From positions 15,961,001-16,025,000 of the forward strand of contig JAQISU010000003.1 in the NCBI GenBank assembly GCA_029339505.1: 64,000 nt of DNA, read 5' to 3'. The stretch comes from Unio delphinus (lineage: Eukaryota > Mollusca > Bivalvia > Unionida > Unionidae). The notes beneath the pieces were generated by a model. It worked only from the letters and a program-made list of their open reading frames with translations. It was not told the origin of the DNA and ran no database searches. The translations under genes were made by a program, and so were the position numbers. The stretch's first letter is position 1; the number at the start of each line of letters is the position of its first letter. Positions 1 to 8,396 of the stretch are shown piece after piece.

Positions 1-225
1 TGATTACCGACACTGGAACCATCGCCAGTTGTATCCAGACCAGTTAGCAAACAAAATCCATTTTTCTTCCTCTTATTGAACATCTTCTACTTGTACCGTA
101 ATGTATGACAATGAATTGTATCATTCTGTCTGCCTGAATGTATTTACATACAGCTAACTCAGATACGGGGCACCTAGACATATGGCGAAAAGTTTAAACC
201 TTGATATGTGATATGTACTGACATC
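1..225. other. Unannotated left flank
   Basis: I see no gene, repeat or RNA in this stretch. It is ordinary AT-rich sequence ahead of the first inverted-repeat element. Confidence 0.5.
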
Positions 226-730
226 TATAGTCTGTGAACACATCCCCGTTTGTTTGTAACCCCCCCCCTCCCCCGCCGATTTCAGTGACGAAAGGCATAA
301 ACAAAATAAAAAATCCATAAATCTTTCTCAATTTATTCATTGATTTATAATTTCTAACCCGATCGCGACCAGGGTGTCCATAACACCTTTATCGTCTGTG
401 CGTCTCATGCTTAGCGGAAGTTTTCATACTAACACGACACCATATTGCACACAATTTGGGCAAATCTATTTTCCAGAGTGACGTCATTGCTCCTATTTGG
501 TTACTCCCGGATACTTCCCTCGAGTACGCATCCGCCCTTTCGCTGAAAATGGACTTGTCCAGAAACTGGAAATTGACGTCGAGGACGGCCATGGTTGTAA
601 TGAAAACTTCCGCTTTGGAGTTCAATGAATGAACTGAGTAAGATTTATGGATTTTTTATTTTGTTTATGCCTTTCGTTACTGAAATCGGCAGGGGGGTAC
701 AAACAAACGGGGATGTGTTCACAGACTATA
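226..730. mobile_element. Foldback MITE with TA target duplication
   Basis: The ends are long inverted repeats. The left arm is about 228-342 and the right arm about 623-728, and they match through most of their length with a few substitutions and a C/G homopolymer length difference. Each terminus begins TAGTCTGTGAAC and is bordered by TA (226-227 and 729-730), the target duplication expected of Tc1/mariner-type elements. The interior has no recognisable transposase; a 78-codon open frame at 389-625 resembles nothing I know. I read it as a non-autonomous DNA transposon. It ends 22 bp before the Polinton terminus. Confidence 0.72.
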
Positions 731-747
731 GTGTGATGCCGTTAGGG

Positions 748-752
748 CATCT
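748..752. repeat. Left target-site duplication of the Polinton
   Basis: CATCT directly precedes the left TIR and is repeated at 15785-15789 directly after the right TIR. Polintons usually make 6-bp duplications. Here five bases are perfect, and the sixth mismatches whichever side is included. Confidence 0.75.
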
Positions 753-1002
753 AGCAGCAGAGAGGATGAATCCTACAACGTTTTTAGACAAAATTTGATT
801 GAAATCCTAAAACGAGCCGTCTTATAATCTTATTTTAACCAAAAAAAGGTGAACCCTACAACGTTTTCAGACAAAAAATTGATTGAAATCTCCCTATGAA
901 ATCATTTTAACTAAAAAAATGAAAACGATTTTTTAATTAATTTTGGTCGCAACTTGTTGTCATCCACCCTCTCTGCTGCTAAAGTTTTCAGTTCTGGGTT
1001 AA
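753..1002. repeat. Left terminal inverted repeat (250 bp)
   Basis: It matches the reverse complement of 15535-15784 with two differences that I can see, one near the outer end and one in the inner third. It is internally structured: a 228-bp unit (753-980) is itself bounded by 13-bp inverted ends (AGCAGCAGAGAGG and its complement) and holds two imperfect direct repeats about 83 bp apart, starting near 768 and 851. Such repeats could be binding sites for replication or integration proteins; this is inference. Confidence 0.93.
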
Positions 1003-1031
1003 CAAAAATAATAAATAATTTGATCGAGTCT

Positions 1032-2382
1032 TTAGGATCTCACAAACAGACTAATCGCTAACACCTCTTCTTGTAAATCAATCAGATTATTTGACTGGTC
1101 GGTGAGTTTGAAATTAATTCTGGTTAATGAATTATTATGGCATCGCATATAGACAGGATTAATTGGGTTTTCAATAATTAGGAATCCTGGAGGAGCTGTT
1201 GGTGCAAATGAATAAAGAATATATCCTTGCTGAGCTTGATTTGATCGTTCGAGATTAATTTGATAGCTTCCTTCGATAACATCACACACTAAATTAAGCG
1301 CAATCACCGAGGATATATTCACGTTGAACGGAGCGATATGCCTGCCGCCACCGTCTGGGTCATTATTGTGTTTGAGGAGGACAGTTGAGTCTGATTTTTG
1401 TAGTGCTTTGATATCGGTTTTAACAATTTTTGCTAATTCATCAGCGTTGTATTTCGGAAACTTGAAATTACGCAGATTGTCTTCTGTGATATTGTAATCG
1501 GTTAGGAATCGTTGTTTATTGTCGCTGTTGTCATTAATTATTGTTTGAATAATTAGTTCATAGATATATTTCATGTCCGATATAAGCTGATTTATTATTT
1601 CAACGTGTTTTTGCGATCTTGTTTTCCGTAGTTGTTCTAGTTGTGTGTCATATAATTGTTTAATCTCATTAAAATAACCACGGACGTCAGTTAGCGTAAA
1701 TGAAATAGTAACAGATGAGTCGGTTGTTCTTTTAATGATAAAATCCCATTGCAATGTGTCTTTGCTGGTGAATATAAATCTATCGGCGATTCTTCCTTTT
1801 CTTATATCAGATAAATTATCTCGATAACTGGGATTGATTTCATGATATGATTGTACATCCGTGGTTAAGTCGGTGGTGGATTTTTCCGGTGGTTTTTCAG
1901 GCCATCCTAGTACGGTTCTAATAGAACTTTGATAGATATCTACGACGTATCCTTCTGTGCTTATCTCAATTGCGGATGATAGTGTCGGCTCATGAACTGT
2001 TATAGCGATTTTTGATTCTTTTCCAGTAATCGATTTTATTCTACGCGCGAATTCATTATTGATTTGTTCGATTTGGTATGACCCTGTTGGTATCGAAACG
2101 ACGTTCCAGTCTGGTGTTCCGTCGGGTTTATTCTTATTTGCAAACACCAGTGAATTATTCGGTTGTTGACCACCAAATGATTTTGATCTGATATTAGGCC
2201 AACTGTGATACATTCGTAGTTTTGCTAGCGCTATCTCCTTCACTGGGACCGGGGAGAAGGAAATTCACACTGAATTCTGGATTCGTTGATGTTATTGATA
2301 TCATGCTTGTTTGTACTGGGTTCGTGTTCTCCACTATTTGTTGAAGTAATTCCTGCGGTGTTGTCATTGTTATTATACTCAT
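1032..2382 (-). pseudogene. Fibre-like virion protein, N-terminus frameshifted
   Basis: The main frame runs from 2243 down to 1032, about 400 codons. It opens with a GTG codon, unlikely as a eukaryotic start, and an in-frame stop lies just upstream. A second frame starts at ATG 2382 and ends at 2194. It carries the beta-rich N-terminal segment that in related Polinton proteins directly precedes the motif EIALxxLxMYxSWPNI, seen here at the start of the main frame. The two join only if reading shifts by one base near 2245-2250. The C-terminus has a DQSNNLIDLQEE motif that recurs in metazoan Polinton surface proteins. Role: probably a virion attachment or spike component; this is inference from family and context. 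The upstream ATG overlaps the end of the membrane-protein gene, and that junction is tandemly duplicated (2265-2605). The shift may be a mutation, an assembly error or, less likely, programmed. Confidence 0.65.
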
Positions 2383-2605
2383 GATTTATTTCTAATTTTG
2401 GTATCGAGGAATCATAAATACTGACCATCACTGAGAACTCACAATCTGGTAATGTTGATATTATTGAGATCATTTTGTTTTTTGGGTTCGTGTTTTCTGA
2501 TTCCATCGGTGTTGTCATTGTTATTATACTCATGTTGTCGCTCTAATTTCGATATCGCGGAATCAAAAATACTGACCATCGCTGAGAATTCACTATCTGA
2601 TATAA
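2265..2605. repeat. Tandem duplication of a gene junction
   Basis: Two diverged copies of about 150-170 bp lie in tandem. Each encodes a segment like EYNNNDNT in one frame and MSIITMTTP in another, so the end of the membrane-protein gene and the start of the fibre-like gene were copied together. It leaves a 97-codon overlapping frame (2240-2533), which I take as a by-product. Confidence 0.7.
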
Positions 2606-2984
2606 TCGTATTATCGAGTGACGATGATATCATCAGGGATAACTGCGAATATGCGGTTGATGCAATATGAAATTGAAGTAAGTAATTCTGCAGTTTACTC
2701 TGGCTGCATGATGATATCTTTTTTGCTATCCCGGTTGATATACCCCCGATTGTAGCCACCGCAGAAATGCAAATTGGAACTACGACCGGGGCAATCATTG
2801 TAACCGATGCAAGTATTATTCCGGCGCCAGTGAGAACGCTTGACACCGAGTACACAATAACATCAATTGCGGTGATTCTTCGTCGGTATTTTTTTATTTT
2901 TATTTGATACTCCTCAGTGAGGGTTTTGAGTCTATTCTGAAATTCTCTGACCTGATCATAGCGACATTGAGTTGATGAAATCAT
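2439..2984 (-). CDS. Two-helix membrane protein (conserved Polinton companion)
   Basis: The protein has 181 residues from an ATG at 2984. Residues about 8-40 are charged and likely helical or coiled (KTLTEEYQIKIKKYRRRI). They are followed by a long hydrophobic hairpin at about 43-92 rich in Gly, Ala, Val and Ile (SVLTGAGIILASV, PVVVPICISAVA), then a second amphipathic region and a polar Asn-rich tail. Proteins with this coiled-coil plus glycine-rich hairpin layout recur next to the fibre-like gene in metazoan Polinton-like elements. They may insert in membranes during entry or assembly, but the function is unproven. It lies immediately upstream of the fibre-like gene, with overlapping ends created by the duplication. 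A reading as a minor virion membrane protein is equally possible. Confidence 0.6.
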   Translation of the reverse strand: MISSTQCRYDQVREFQNRLKTLTEEYQIKIKKYRRRITAIDVIVYSVSSVLTGAGIILASVTMIAPVVVPICISAVATIGGISTGIAKKISSCSQSKLQNYLLQFHIASTAYSQLSLMISSSLDNTIISDSEFSAMVSIFDSAISKLERQHEYNNNDNTDGIRKHEPKKQNDLNNINITRL

Positions 2985-3031
2985 TTTTATTTTAAAAACA
3001 CTAGCGTTTTCAATTGTGAAATCCGAACGAT

Positions 3032-4234
3032 TTAGTTATTTACTTCGCATATGAATTCTAAGCACCAGGATATTTTTGATCTAATCGTACTATCAACCGC
3101 GACAATCTTAAATTCTTCTTCACCCCGGATAATTACTGTTGCGGTGCTACCAAAATAGGTTTTACCGCTTACGATGATATCAAATTGCTTGTCAGAGATT
3201 AACGTCATCCTGTAGATACCATGGGGCCACTCCCCGATATTGACTTTCAATTTAGCATTAGAGTCTTTTATCCAATCAAAGGTCCCATGCTTTACCCTTT
3301 CAGATTTTTCTTTTAGTTTAGCAATATCGTCATAAATGTCGAGATAGGTTTTTTTGATGTCGATATATTTCATCATCGTTCCATCGCGGTTACTAAAAAA
3401 TGAAAACAAAAAGAGGTCTATTTTCAAAACTTCTTGCGTGTCATAATGCCGGCTGAGTTGAGAATATGTCGTCGTGATAATGTTTCCAGAGCCCTCAAAG
3501 AACTTATCAGCCATTTCGCTGATGCGTTTTTGTTCATCAATAGCTTTTTTAACTTCAGCGAGAGTCATTCCTGCCACAAGCGGGTTTCCCAAGAATCTAC
3601 CAACAATGTCGTTAGTGGGTTTTTGATCTTCTATTAGTTTAGAAATCTCGAGATAATTTGCCTTGAATTCTGAAGCAGTCATCATCCTTCCAGCTTCCTT
3701 GTTAGCGAAGAATGAATTCAACAAGTCTTTAATTTCAGTGAGAGTCATGCCAACCACAAGAGGGGTTCCAAAGAATTTATGTATAACATTTTTGCGAAAA
3801 GAATTATAACCTCGTATATGATCATCCAGCTCACTGCCGTGGGTGGTAATCTTGTTGTCTTGGGTGGTAATCCTGTTGTCGTTGTCGGTAATCATGCGGT
3901 TGTTGGTGATAATCATCTTGTTGTGGGTGGCAATCGCGTCTGTGATCGTAGACACAAGTGCGCCTGGTTTAAGTCGTCCGTCGTTGGAATACAGCGCAAT
4001 AGAGTTTTCAGCGGCGTCGCGCTGCCGTATCAAAATGTCATTCAATGACACATCACTGGATTTCAATTTACCCTGTTTGTCCTGAAATACAACTATTTCG
4101 TTCGGGTCAACACTTGTTAAATTTAACGTCTCAGCGATTTCATCTTCAATTAGTTTTTTTACATCCTTGACAGAATCAGGTGGTGCAGTGCCATCGGGTT
4201 TGGGTTTCAAAGATCTCCCCCAAATATCAATCAT
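3032..4234 (-). CDS. Second fibre-like protein with coiled coil and internal repeats
   Basis: The protein has 400 residues from ATG 4234. The N-terminal third holds a globular segment (FQDKQGKLKSSDVSLNDI) resembling the heads of phage or adenovirus fibre shafts, and then a polar heptad-like stretch (about 104-136: repeated NNRMIT/DNRITT/DNKITT units) that should form a trimeric coiled coil. Next come repeated modules: F(F/L)GxPLVxGMTLxE(I/V)K occurs twice, and SFF(A/S)N(K/R) followed by an MM box occurs twice. The C-terminal 90 residues look like a compact beta domain (WPHGIYRMTL, GKTYFGSTATVI). Shaft-repeat-head order suggests a receptor-binding spike; that is inference, and no catalytic motif is visible. 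It sits between the membrane protein and the protease in the late-gene block. The frame is intact. Confidence 0.55.
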   Translation of the reverse strand: MIDIWGRSLKPKPDGTAPPDSVKDVKKLIEDEIAETLNLTSVDPNEIVVFQDKQGKLKSSDVSLNDILIRQRDAAENSIALYSNDGRLKPGALVSTITDAIATHNKMIITNNRMITDNDNRITTQDNKITTHGSELDDHIRGYNSFRKNVIHKFFGTPLVVGMTLTEIKDLLNSFFANKEAGRMMTASEFKANYLEISKLIEDQKPTNDIVGRFLGNPLVAGMTLAEVKKAIDEQKRISEMADKFFEGSGNIITTTYSQLSRHYDTQEVLKIDLFLFSFFSNRDGTMMKYIDIKKTYLDIYDDIAKLKEKSERVKHGTFDWIKDSNAKLKVNIGEWPHGIYRMTLISDKQFDIIVSGKTYFGSTATVIIRGEEEFKIVAVDSTIRSKISWCLEFICEVNN

Positions 4235-4257
4235 GTTATTGTAAACTCTTTCTCTCT

Positions 4258-4722
4258 CTAAAATCGTTTTTGACGACTTCGTCGAAAAATCTTCGATTTT
4301 CTCCAGCGATTACTAGTGTATTCATTAACGACAACATGTGGTGGTTTTCCGCTTGGGTTACTCAAGGAGTTAGAAATAGCGTCAAGGACATTTAATACTT
4401 CGCTGCCACATATTGGTGGGTCAATCATCGTTTGTGTTGGTAGCGTAGAATACCAAGTCTTCATTGGAAGGGTTTTTATATACCGCATAAACTCTTTTGG
4501 TGGGGCTAATCCATATGAATCGAAATAAACAATCCCACGTGGATCAATAGCGTATGCAACCCAGTGAGTTCCAGGTCCGGTGCTGTTATCTAAATTAATG
4601 ATTCCGGTTTCAGTGTTGTTTGGTTGATGTGGTAATTGATCTTTCATAAAGACACCTCTGAAGTTTTTAATCGCTAGTTTTTTAGCAGCATCCATTAAAT
4701 CAAAATTGGACATGGGAACCAT
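4258..4722 (-). CDS. Adenovirus-type cysteine protease (adenain-like, C5)
   Basis: This is a maturation protease for capsid and core precursors. The open frame extends upstream to 4839, but only from a GTG and through a three-fold repeat, so I start at the ATG pair 4722/4713. From 4713 the protein is 151 residues. The visible triad is His50 in GTHWVAYAID, Asp64 in YFDSYG and Cys102 in ICGSEVL, with Gln94 eight residues before the Cys as the likely oxyanion residue. The order and spacing match adenain (His-Glu/Asp-Gln-Cys). The residue after CG is Ser rather than the aromatic or His usual in the family, and the tail is basic (RWRKSKIFRRSRQKR). It lies directly upstream of the second fibre-like gene in the late block. 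Confidence in family is good; whether it is active is unknown. Confidence 0.85.
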   Translation of the reverse strand: MVPMSNFDLMDAAKKLAIKNFRGVFMKDQLPHQPNNTETGIINLDNSTGPGTHWVAYAIDPRGIVYFDSYGLAPPKEFMRYIKTLPMKTWYSTLPTQTMIDPPICGSEVLNVLDAISNSLSNPSGKPPHVVVNEYTSNRWRKSKIFRRSRQKRF

Positions 4723-4744
4723 AGGTTCCTCAATTAATAAATCG

Positions 4745-4870
4745 TTCCTGGTAGTCTTAGACCCTTTCCGCTGTACCACGAATACGGGGTTCCTGGTAGT
4801 CTTAGACCCGATCCGTTCACGGATCTCCCGCTGTACCACGAATACGGGGTTCCTGGTAGTCTTAGACCCT
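4745..4870. repeat. Three-copy GC-rich repeat upstream of the protease
   Basis: A unit beginning TTCCTGGTAGTCTTAGACCC starts at 4745, 4790 and 4850 (spacings of 45 and 60 bp). The middle spacing contains a short hairpin (GATCCG/CGGATC, 4809-4824). It lies between the pX-like and protease genes and extends the protease frame artificially as GSKTTRN repeats. It could be a regulatory or replication-slippage repeat. Confidence 0.75.
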
Positions 4871-4880
4871 TTCCCTTTTT

Positions 4881-5257
4881 TTAATATCCTTTCCCAGTTG
4901 CCTTCTTTAGTGCCATTCCTGCTGCAGTACCAACAGCCCCTAACGCCGCTGCTTTAGCCACTGCTGGGGCTGCTGCTGCAATCAATGCTGGAATCGCAGC
5001 TAACAACGGAAATATACCGCCTGTTTTAATCATATTTTTGATAGCAGCCGCAGAAAGAGTAATCTGAACACCTTTTTTGGCTGCAAGTGCATCATTGAAA
5101 TGTTTTATTTGACGAGTTGTCAGTGATAGTTTATTTGCACCACCAGTCATTTGGTTGGGTTTCAACGTGATTGTGGTTCCACATTTTTAGCTGATTCCGA
5201 TTGCAATTTTTTTAATTGACCGGGAGTTAACGCAACACTAATAACACTATATGACAT
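4881..5257 (-). pseudogene. Small pX/core-like virion protein, frameshifted
   Basis: A short frame starts at ATG 5257 with an LTPGQLKKL motif and stops near 5163. Another frame continues from about 5190 to 4881 with LTTRQIKHF, a KKGVQITLS motif, then GGIFPLLAAIPAL and an Ala-rich hydrophobic tail ending in basic residues. Polinton and related viral proteins of this type carry both motif copies in one polypeptide. Here the frame changes at a five-base T run (5184-5188 on the plus strand), so a one-base deletion or assembly error is likely. By analogy with adenovirus pX/pVI it is a small DNA-associated or membrane-active virion protein cleaved by the neighbouring protease. The second part alone has an ATG at about 5150. 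Confidence 0.65.
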
Positions 5258-5297
5258 TATACATAATTGATTGATTTTAAATCGTTTACAATTTCAA

Positions 5298-6707
5298 TTA
5301 CATGTTTTCCACTGGGGCATCTACCACTCTCATTCTTCCACCAACACCTTCAAGTAGCATTGATTTATCACTGAGAATGACAGCAACCGCTCTATAATTA
5401 GCAATAGCACCACGAGTCACATTAGCTCTAAAGTGTATATCAACAACAGATTGTCTCATCAAATCGAGATGTTCCAGCGAAAAGTAATAGATCGGGTATA
5501 AACTCTTAAAGTCGTATTGTGATATTTGCAAACCAGTATCGACATTTTGATCGCGTGCCATAAATGACAACAGACGATGATACACGCGTGCAATATGATT
5601 TTCTGTGTAATTAAGTTGTATATCCTCGGATGGTTCCTGTTGGCCGTTTATTCTCAGTGAGACGTCTTTCACACCTAACTGATCAAATATCATATGACTG
5701 GAGAGTTGATTGCCAACTCGTGTGTTATCCTGTAACGCAATAAATATATGACGTGGCGCAGCAACACCTTGTTTTGATGCTAGATTCCACGTGAATTACC
5801 CGTCCAGATTTGATTGCTTCACATCTGTACTTACGGTTAGCCAACTCAACAACGACTTTCCTCCTTGGTCCATAAATGATAGTAATCGTTCTTCTGCGGT
5901 GATTGCTGGAGTCAACACTGGCATCCACAATGATATTTTTGTTAAATTGACTTTACCGGCATCAGCATTTGGATTTACAACATCTACTGGAATCCTCCAG
6001 ACTGCGTCACTATCATCACTCTTTCGTACAAGCGATACTGTATGCTTCGCCCCGTAGATAACTTTTCTGACGTTTCTACAGAATCCAAATATGTGATGCA
6101 GTGGAATCGCGCATGAAAATGATTTACGCGCTCCTTGCAACATTGAGTTTCGTGTTGCAGCTCCTAGATTGAAATTAACGTCGTTGTTTATAATCATATT
6201 CTCGACATCAGCATCACTATTATCACGTTTTTTTGGTCGTCTTACAACAAATGGATTTCCTCCAGCGGTATTCTTACCATCTTTTGCAAACATCATAGAG
6301 GGTCCTGCTGATCTTGTATAATCATCGGAATATCTCGCTAACCCGATTATTGTTGTAGCCATATCAACATCGCGATCTATGGACTCAATTTCTTTTCCAT
6401 CAATGAGATATCTTGCACTCTCAAATAACGCCATAATACCATTATTGACAAAACCGACTTGAGTACCATCTGGATACGGTGCTGGTACAGCAGGAGTATC
6501 ATCAGCTGTTACAAGTTCTCCTTCTACTTCAATAAACGCTTCACAGGGCAAAAAGTATTTACTGGTATCATGGACTTGAAGTTCAATTCTTGCTCGACTA
6601 TTTGAGTCTATGGCATGATAGGCGTAATATTGATAATCGCGTACAGAATCATCCTTGCCAACTGGGGCGTCTATATCAAACGCCGGATCATGTGATTTTT
6701 TGAACAT
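5298..6707 (-). pseudogene. Putative double-jelly-roll capsid protein with in-frame stop
   Basis: One reading frame of about 470 codons runs from ATG 6707 to 5298, interrupted only by a TAA at 5796-5798. The first 303 residues hold beta-rich segments and the blocks LFESARYLIDGKEIE and HHIFGFCRNVRKVIYGAKHTV. Past the stop the same frame continues with a PRHIF-type strand at about 5750, then DQLGVKDVSLRING and YPIYYFSLEHLDL. This block series is characteristic of the main capsid-like protein of a group of metazoan Polinton-like elements; I assign it as the major capsid protein with moderate confidence because it is shorter than the classical Polinton protein. It sits between the pX-like and pVI-like genes, as expected of a late capsid block. 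A single nonsense substitution is the simplest explanation of the break. Confidence 0.7.
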
Positions 6708-6753
6708 TTTATTCTATTTATCAGAGTCTAAATCGTGAAATCATAAACGATTT

Positions 6754-7185
6754 TCATCGTCGTAGTTTTTTAAAGCCACTTCCTGCTATCATATTTGCAA
6801 TATTGCTTTGGTCGGGGGTTAAAGCCATCGACGCTAATTTTTCGTCTACTGCGTTATTTATAATTCTACTAACACTTGCAGGCATCTCTGCTGTAGATGG
6901 TAACGGTTTCTTTTTTCGTCTCACTAATGATGTTAATTTATTCTTCGCAGTTGAAAATGCTTTTCCAGCAAGATCTCCAACAGCACCAATACCCTTATCA
7001 CGAATAACTTCAATTGCTTTCATTCCTAGTTGTTTAGCTAACGGCATCACTTTTGGAGCCATTCTCGCAAATAACCCTGCAATGGTATTGCCTAAACCAT
7101 CTCCGTAGTATGCTCTATAAACTGGAAACCGTGAATTAACTACGTAGACGGGGGTTGGTTTATCATGATTGTAGTGTATGATCAT
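6754..7185 (-). CDS. pVI-like minor capsid protein
   Basis: The protein has 143 residues from ATG 7185. The N-terminal part has a YRAYYGDGLGNTIAGLF segment, resembling the Gly-rich region followed by an amphipathic helix in adenovirus pVI and its Polinton counterparts. Then come alternating hydrophobic and basic helices (about 47-75) and a strongly basic stretch (LVRRKKKP, about 88-95). The C-terminus again is basic (FKKLRR). In adenoviruses such proteins cement the capsid from inside and lyse endosomes after protease cleavage. Here that role is inference from layout and neighbourhood. It is preceded by a short upstream element shared with the next gene (7186-7218). Confidence 0.6.
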   Translation of the reverse strand: MIIHYNHDKPTPVYVVNSRFPVYRAYYGDGLGNTIAGLFARMAPKVMPLAKQLGMKAIEVIRDKGIGAVGDLAGKAFSTAKNKLTSLVRRKKKPLPSTAEMPASVSRIINNAVDEKLASMALTPDQSNIANMIAGSGFKKLRR

Positions 7186-7218
7186 TATTTGAAATCAGAA
7201 ACCATTTTTCAATTGGAA
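7183..7218 (-). promoter_or_regulatory. Shared upstream element, copy 1
   Basis: The segment next to ATG 7185 matches the segment next to ATG 8222 over about 35 bp with one mismatch in the first 30 bases. It includes TTGAAATCAGAAAC and a TTTTTCAATTG box. Shorter TTTCAATT/AAATCGT-like pieces occur before other late genes (3005-3020, 5275-5300). Adjacent is a 14-bp palindrome, AAACGCTAGCGTTT (7217-7230). A late promoter or 5' leader is likely. Confidence 0.5.
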
Positions 7219-7247
7219 ACGCTAGCGTTTTTATTCAGTCTCGGTGA

Positions 7248-8222
7248 TTAATCACTGTGATAATCCTCCACTAACTCGCCAATGAAATCTCGATATGTGC
7301 TGATATCTATGATACCACCCTGAAATAATCGTCTACAGATATCAGCTGCTTCATTAATTATTTCCGGTGAGTTATTTCCAGCTCGGAAACCTCCTACAAG
7401 AACTTCTAATCGTGATATATCATTGATAACACTACCAGGACATGAAATCCTTGGATTCTCACTGGAATCTTGCAATCCGCTTCCGCTATAACCAGTTGCT
7501 TCATCCTGTTTTTCTAAATCAGTTTCTTGGAAATAATCAGAAACATCACCATCTCGATCAGGTGGTGGTAGTTGTTTTTTAGGTGAAAAAGATATTTTCT
7601 TTGCAGGTTGCTGTCGCCTTCCTCGCAATTTTTGCGGTTTTTGTTGTTGTTTAAACTCTTCGTATTGATTATACACTATATCCACCGCTTTTCTATATTC
7701 AATATATGATGCGTTATCCTTCTTCCTAATTCTACCTGTTTTTTCAGTTTTGATTTTGTAGAATATATCAGCCCAATGATCTAAATTTCTAACAAACTTA
7801 TGATGTTCTGGTTTCAACATATTTTTCCTGTTTTCATAAGTCGTAACAACAAGCGCAGGAATTTCTGTTGAATCAGTCTTATTAATCGCTGCTAAACCCG
7901 CCTCGTTAAATATCACGCGTAAATCATCTACTATTTCTTTTGATTCCATTTGTTTTGTTTGTTCAGTTTTCGCTGCTATTTTTTCGAGTTCACCAATAAC
8001 AGATTTTCCCGTCTCGGGAACATCTCCCAGTATAGCACGCTCTATCCCTTTCGTTGCTGTGGTTACTGGTTTAAACAATTCTTCGGATCCCATAGCAAAA
8101 TCAGTCTGAAGACTCTGTCGTTGTTGTAGTTTATTCCGTACAGAGTCACGAATTGGTACAAATCTCCTGATTGCATCCAGTCGTTCACGAGCCAATCGGG
8201 TTGTTAATGCTTCATTGACCAT
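7248..8222 (-). CDS. Conserved Polinton structural protein
   Basis: The protein has 324 residues from ATG 8222. The sequence is helical and charged. It has an FKPVTTATKGIERAI block at about residues 50-64, a central helical domain (HKFVRNLDHWADIFYKI, about 141-157) and a basic Gln-rich linker (QQKPQKLRGRRQQPAKK, about 194-210). The acidic low-complexity region that follows leads into a C-terminal domain with the motif RLEVLVGGFRAGNNSPEIINEA. That last motif recurs in many Polinton-like proteins encoded beside the capsid genes. No enzymatic motif is visible. A scaffold or internal core protein is plausible because it is the first gene of the late capsid run and shares its upstream element with the pVI-like gene. 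Confidence 0.6.
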   Translation of the reverse strand: MVNEALTTRLARERLDAIRRFVPIRDSVRNKLQQRQSLQTDFAMGSEELFKPVTTATKGIERAILGDVPETGKSVIGELEKIAAKTEQTKQMESKEIVDDLRVIFNEAGLAAINKTDSTEIPALVVTTYENRKNMLKPEHHKFVRNLDHWADIFYKIKTEKTGRIRKKDNASYIEYRKAVDIVYNQYEEFKQQQKPQKLRGRRQQPAKKISFSPKKQLPPPDRDGDVSDYFQETDLEKQDEATGYSGSGLQDSSENPRISCPGSVINDISRLEVLVGGFRAGNNSPEIINEAADICRRLFQGGIIDISTYRDFIGELVEDYHSD

Positions 8223-8255
8223 TATTTGAAATCAGAAACAATTTTTCAATTGTAA
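8220..8255 (-). promoter_or_regulatory. Shared upstream element, copy 2
   Basis: This is the second copy of the element described at 7183-7218, here immediately upstream of the 324-residue structural protein. The TTTTTCAAT box is repeated once more just beyond it, near 8262. Confidence 0.5.
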
Positions 8256-8321
8256 AACAATTTTTCAATCCCGACCTAACACCATCGATTTTTGACATCC
8301 CTTGAGGGTCGGCTAAAAAAA

Positions 8322-8396
8322 AATGATTAATGGTCGGGCAATCAAATAATGATAAATAGTCGGTCAATCAAATAATGATAAATGGTCGGTCAATCA
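8322..8396. repeat. Short tandem repeat in intergenic gap
   Basis: About three copies of a unit near 26 bp containing GGTCGGTCAATCAAATAATG lie in the gap between two minus-strand genes and run into the end of the downstream unknown gene. The gap (8223-8393) holds nothing else I can name. It may separate early and late transcription units. Confidence 0.65.

Noticed and set aside
389..625. 78-codon open frame inside the foldback MITE
   Set aside because: No recognisable motif, and it lies between the inverted arms of a non-autonomous element; chance frame.
2240..2533. 97-codon frame overlapping the membrane-protein and fibre-like genes
   Set aside because: It arises from the tandem duplication of their junction; no family resemblance beyond the copied pieces.
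4723..4839. N-terminal extension of the protease frame to 4839
   Set aside because: It begins with GTG and consists of repeat-encoded GSKTTRN units; the conserved protease start is at the ATGs 4722/4713.
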